From assembly GCF_002860205.1 (NCBI RefSeq), contig NZ_PGVB01000016.1:62001-126000 (forward strand): a DNA stretch of 64,000 nt, written 5' to 3'. The notes under the pieces are model-generated. The model ran no database searches, was not told the DNA's origin, and saw only the letters and a program-made list of their open reading frames with translations. Positions 62,318 through 64,000 of the stretch are shown here, piece by piece. This stretch comes from Bacillus sp. T33-2. GTDB taxonomy: Bacteria > Bacillota > Bacilli > Bacillales > Cytobacillaceae. Made by a program: the position numbers and the translations under genes. Every line of letters starts with the position of its first letter. Positions within the stretch are counted from its first letter, which is position 1.

Positions 62318-63211
62318 ATGGATGAGAAGGATTATTTGCTGTTGCAATATTTACATAAAGAACAAAATTTAACAAAAGCTGCAGAACGTCTTTATATGAC
62401 ACAGCCTGCCTTGACGTACCGGCTCCGGCAAATTGAAAAGGAGTTCAAGATTGAAATCTTTTCGAAAAGTGGGAAGAACAGCAAGATGACGCCGGCTGGG
62501 GAACATTTGGTGGAATATGCAAACAGAGCCCTGATTGATTTAAGAAGGACCAAGGAATACATACAGAATATGGGCAGTGAAGTGACCGGCAGCTTAAAAA
62601 TAGGGGTTAACAGCCACTTTGGATTATACAATCTTCCAGCCATATTGCAGTACTATCTGACAAAATATCCGAGAGTCCAGTTGAATGTGGACACCGGCTT
62701 TAGTACCGAAATTATGGATTTACTGATGGATGGACAGATTGATGTTGCGATTGTGAGAGGGGATTATAACTGGCCTGACCAAAAATATCTCCTTAGTGAA
62801 GAAAATGTGTGCATCATCGCGAACCATCCGATTGAGCTCGAGCAGCTTCCGGGCATGTCCATGATCAATCGCAAAGAACCAAAAGTCCTTCTAAAATATA
62901 AAACTATCCCATATAATCCATACGACCAAAGCATCGAATACTGGTGGAATGAAAGATTTGTGAAACCTCCCCAAGTTTCCATGCAGGTAGACAGCTACGA
63001 GACTTGCAGGGAAATGGTGAAAAAAGGGCTTGGATATTCAATCATCCCGGGTGTCTTCGTTAAAGATAGTGATGATCTTTATGCCAGCCCTTTGATCTTT
63101 AAAAACGGACAAGAAATGAAAAGAAGAACCTGGATGTATTACCGGGAATCATCAATCACACTGGCTACCGTGTCGGCGTTTATTCACTATATAAGAAAAA
63201 CGTTCTGCTAA
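62318..63211 (+). CDS. LysR-family transcriptional regulator
   Basis: 297 residues from ATG 62318 (GCAGGTGG upstream; a longer start at 62249 lacks a site). Winged helix at 1-62 (YLHKEQNLTKAAERLYMTQP; ALTYRLRQIEKEF) and the periplasmic-binding-like effector domain at about 90-295 (GSLKIGVNSHFGLYNLPAIL; DVAIVRGDYNW; MVKKGLGYSIIPGV). The M20 peptidase gene follows on the same strand and is the likely target. An imperfect GGAATC/GGTTCC stem with a T run (63228-63261) follows. Confidence 0.87.
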   Translation: MDEKDYLLLQYLHKEQNLTKAAERLYMTQPALTYRLRQIEKEFKIEIFSKSGKNSKMTPAGEHLVEYANRALIDLRRTKEYIQNMGSEVTGSLKIGVNSHFGLYNLPAILQYYLTKYPRVQLNVDTGFSTEIMDLLMDGQIDVAIVRGDYNWPDQKYLLSEENVCIIANHPIELEQLPGMSMINRKEPKVLLKYKTIPYNPYDQSIEYWWNERFVKPPQVSMQVDSYETCREMVKKGLGYSIIPGVFVKDSDDLYASPLIFKNGQEMKRRTWMYYRESSITLATVSAFIHYIRKTFC

Positions 63212-63438
63212 GAACAGTCTTAAGTAATGGAATCATCATCAAAGGTGGTTCCTTTTTTTTAATTTTAAATAATATTTTGGTAGATTTTATTTATAAATAT
63301 TCATATACTTGTTTATATTATATATAAAAATATTTTATACGAAACCAAAAAAAGTTTAATTTTACTTATAGATTAAGGGTTAGTAATATAGCAATTAACT
63401 CGATGTTTTAATCTAAATATTACGGAGGTTGTATATTT

Positions 63439-64000
63439 ATGTATATAAATATAGCCGATGATAAAAAAATCATTGTGGATGCCGTTGAGGCACGGGATGC
63501 TGAATTATGTGAATTAGCGTTGCAAATCCACCGGAATCCGGAGCTAAGTTTTCATGAGCATGAATCCGCCAGGTCGCTGATAGCGCCACTAGAAAAAGCT
63601 GGTTTTGTGGTTGAAAGGGGAATTGCCAATCTGGAAACGTCATTCAGGGCCACATGGGAAGGCGAACCTGGTGGGCCGACGATCGCACTTCTCGCTGAGT
63701 ATGACGCTCTGCCGGGATTGGGGCATGGGTGCGGCCATAATCTTATCGGAACGTCTGCAATTGGTGCTGCACTGGCATTGAAGGATGCTGTTCCAAACTT
63801 GAAGGGTAAAATCGTTGTACTCGGGACCCCGGCAGAAGAAGTGGGCGGCGGGAAAATTGTAATGGTGGAGGATGGTGTATTCGATGAGGTCGATGTCGCG
63901 ATGATGTGCCATCCCCATAAGAGCACCATGGTCCTGCGCGGAGGATTGGCCTGTGTGGATGCCACCTTTAAATACTACGGAAAGGCGACGCACGCTGCGG
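63439..64000 (+). CDS. M20-family amidohydrolase/peptidase (partial, AbgB/ArgE type)
   Basis: The first 187 codons before the window ends; ATG 63439 with GGAGG ten bases upstream. Metal-site motifs: LALQIHRNPELSFHEHES, LLAEYDALPGLGHGCGHNLI, LGTPAEEVGGGK, MMCHPH. The GHGCGHN form is typical of the AbgA/AbgB and indole-acetyl-amino-acid hydrolase branch, which cleaves N-acyl or N-aryl amino acids. Placed after a LysR regulator. The long AT-rich leader (63262-63438) has no clear riboswitch. Confidence 0.85.
   Translation, partial: MYINIADDKKIIVDAVEARDAELCELALQIHRNPELSFHEHESARSLIAPLEKAGFVVERGIANLETSFRATWEGEPGGPTIALLAEYDALPGLGHGCGHNLIGTSAIGAALALKDAVPNLKGKIVVLGTPAEEVGGGKIVMVEDGVFDEVDVAMMCHPHKSTMVLRGGLACVDATFKYYGKATHAA

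Noticed and set aside
1-64000. CRISPR arrays, rRNA, tRNA, prophage modules, T7SS core genes
   Set aside because: Looked for repeat-spacer patterns, tRNA-like cloverleaf ends, phage structural genes and EssC/YukB-type genes; none found.

Overview
The window looks like a chromosomal segment of a spore-forming member of the Bacillaceae. Ribosome binding sites are strong (AGGAGG type), genes run in co-oriented operons, and many families are Bacillus-typical: YjcZ small proteins, YwqH/YwqI/LXG, YknWXYZ, ManR-ManP-ManA, DUF1672 lipoproteins. It is AT-rich. No rRNA, tRNA or CRISPR was seen.

Layout. 1-5.6 kb: a small carbohydrate or organic-acid locus with a cyclase-fold protein, an ACS-type MFS carrier, an AraB-like FGGY kinase, a GntR/FCD regulator with a TTGTATACAA box upstream, and a VOC protein. 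5.7-29.2 kb: an accessory region dominated by type VII secretion (T7SS) effector-like loci and decayed DNA. It holds (a) an LXG operon: two small helical partners, an LXG protein with a glycine-rich, probably pore-forming tail, two tandem paralogous membrane proteins that are immunity candidates, and two DUF5085-like proteins; (b) three DUF1672 lipoprotein loci: one intact and paired with a lipase-first, helix-last effector of TslA-like architecture, one intact beside a 45-codon stump of such an effector, and one frameshifted; (c) a GGDEF-EAL protein, duplicated YjcZ gene pairs, an IS1182-type transposase remnant and a HAD-fold pseudogene; (d) a YknX-Y-Z-W-like ABC system.

29.2-43.2 kb: mannose and mannoside catabolism. 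ManR, ManP and ManA are followed by a double-SIS protein, a broken Nudix gene, an RpiR regulator, an EIIABC permease with a GH38 alpha-mannosidase (the MngA-MngB pairing) and a ROK sugar kinase. cre-like boxes precede manP and the second permease.

43.9-58.2 kb: a glycan utilisation locus. It encodes a secreted GHL10-type protein, a secreted GH84 beta-N-acetylglucosaminidase (frameshifted in its C-terminal CBM32-like domain), an esterase, a sugar ABC importer (one binding protein, two permeases, no ATPase), NanE, an RpiR regulator, a ROK kinase, DUF4127 and an FAD-dependent oxidoreductase. NanE plus a kinase points to N-acetylmannosamine, and GH84 to beta-GlcNAc. A ManNAc/GlcNAc polymer such as a Gram-positive secondary wall polysaccharide is a reasonable guess at the substrate.

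58.4-64 kb: an MBL-fold hydrolase behind an 18-bp perfect palindrome, a secreted glycerophosphodiesterase, a 54-residue small protein, a pRiA4b ORF-3-like protein, and a LysR regulator followed by the start of an M20 peptidase. A hairpin repeat, GAAGCA...GGGACGGTTCTC...TGCTTC, recurs in intergenic spaces across the window, often right after stop codons.
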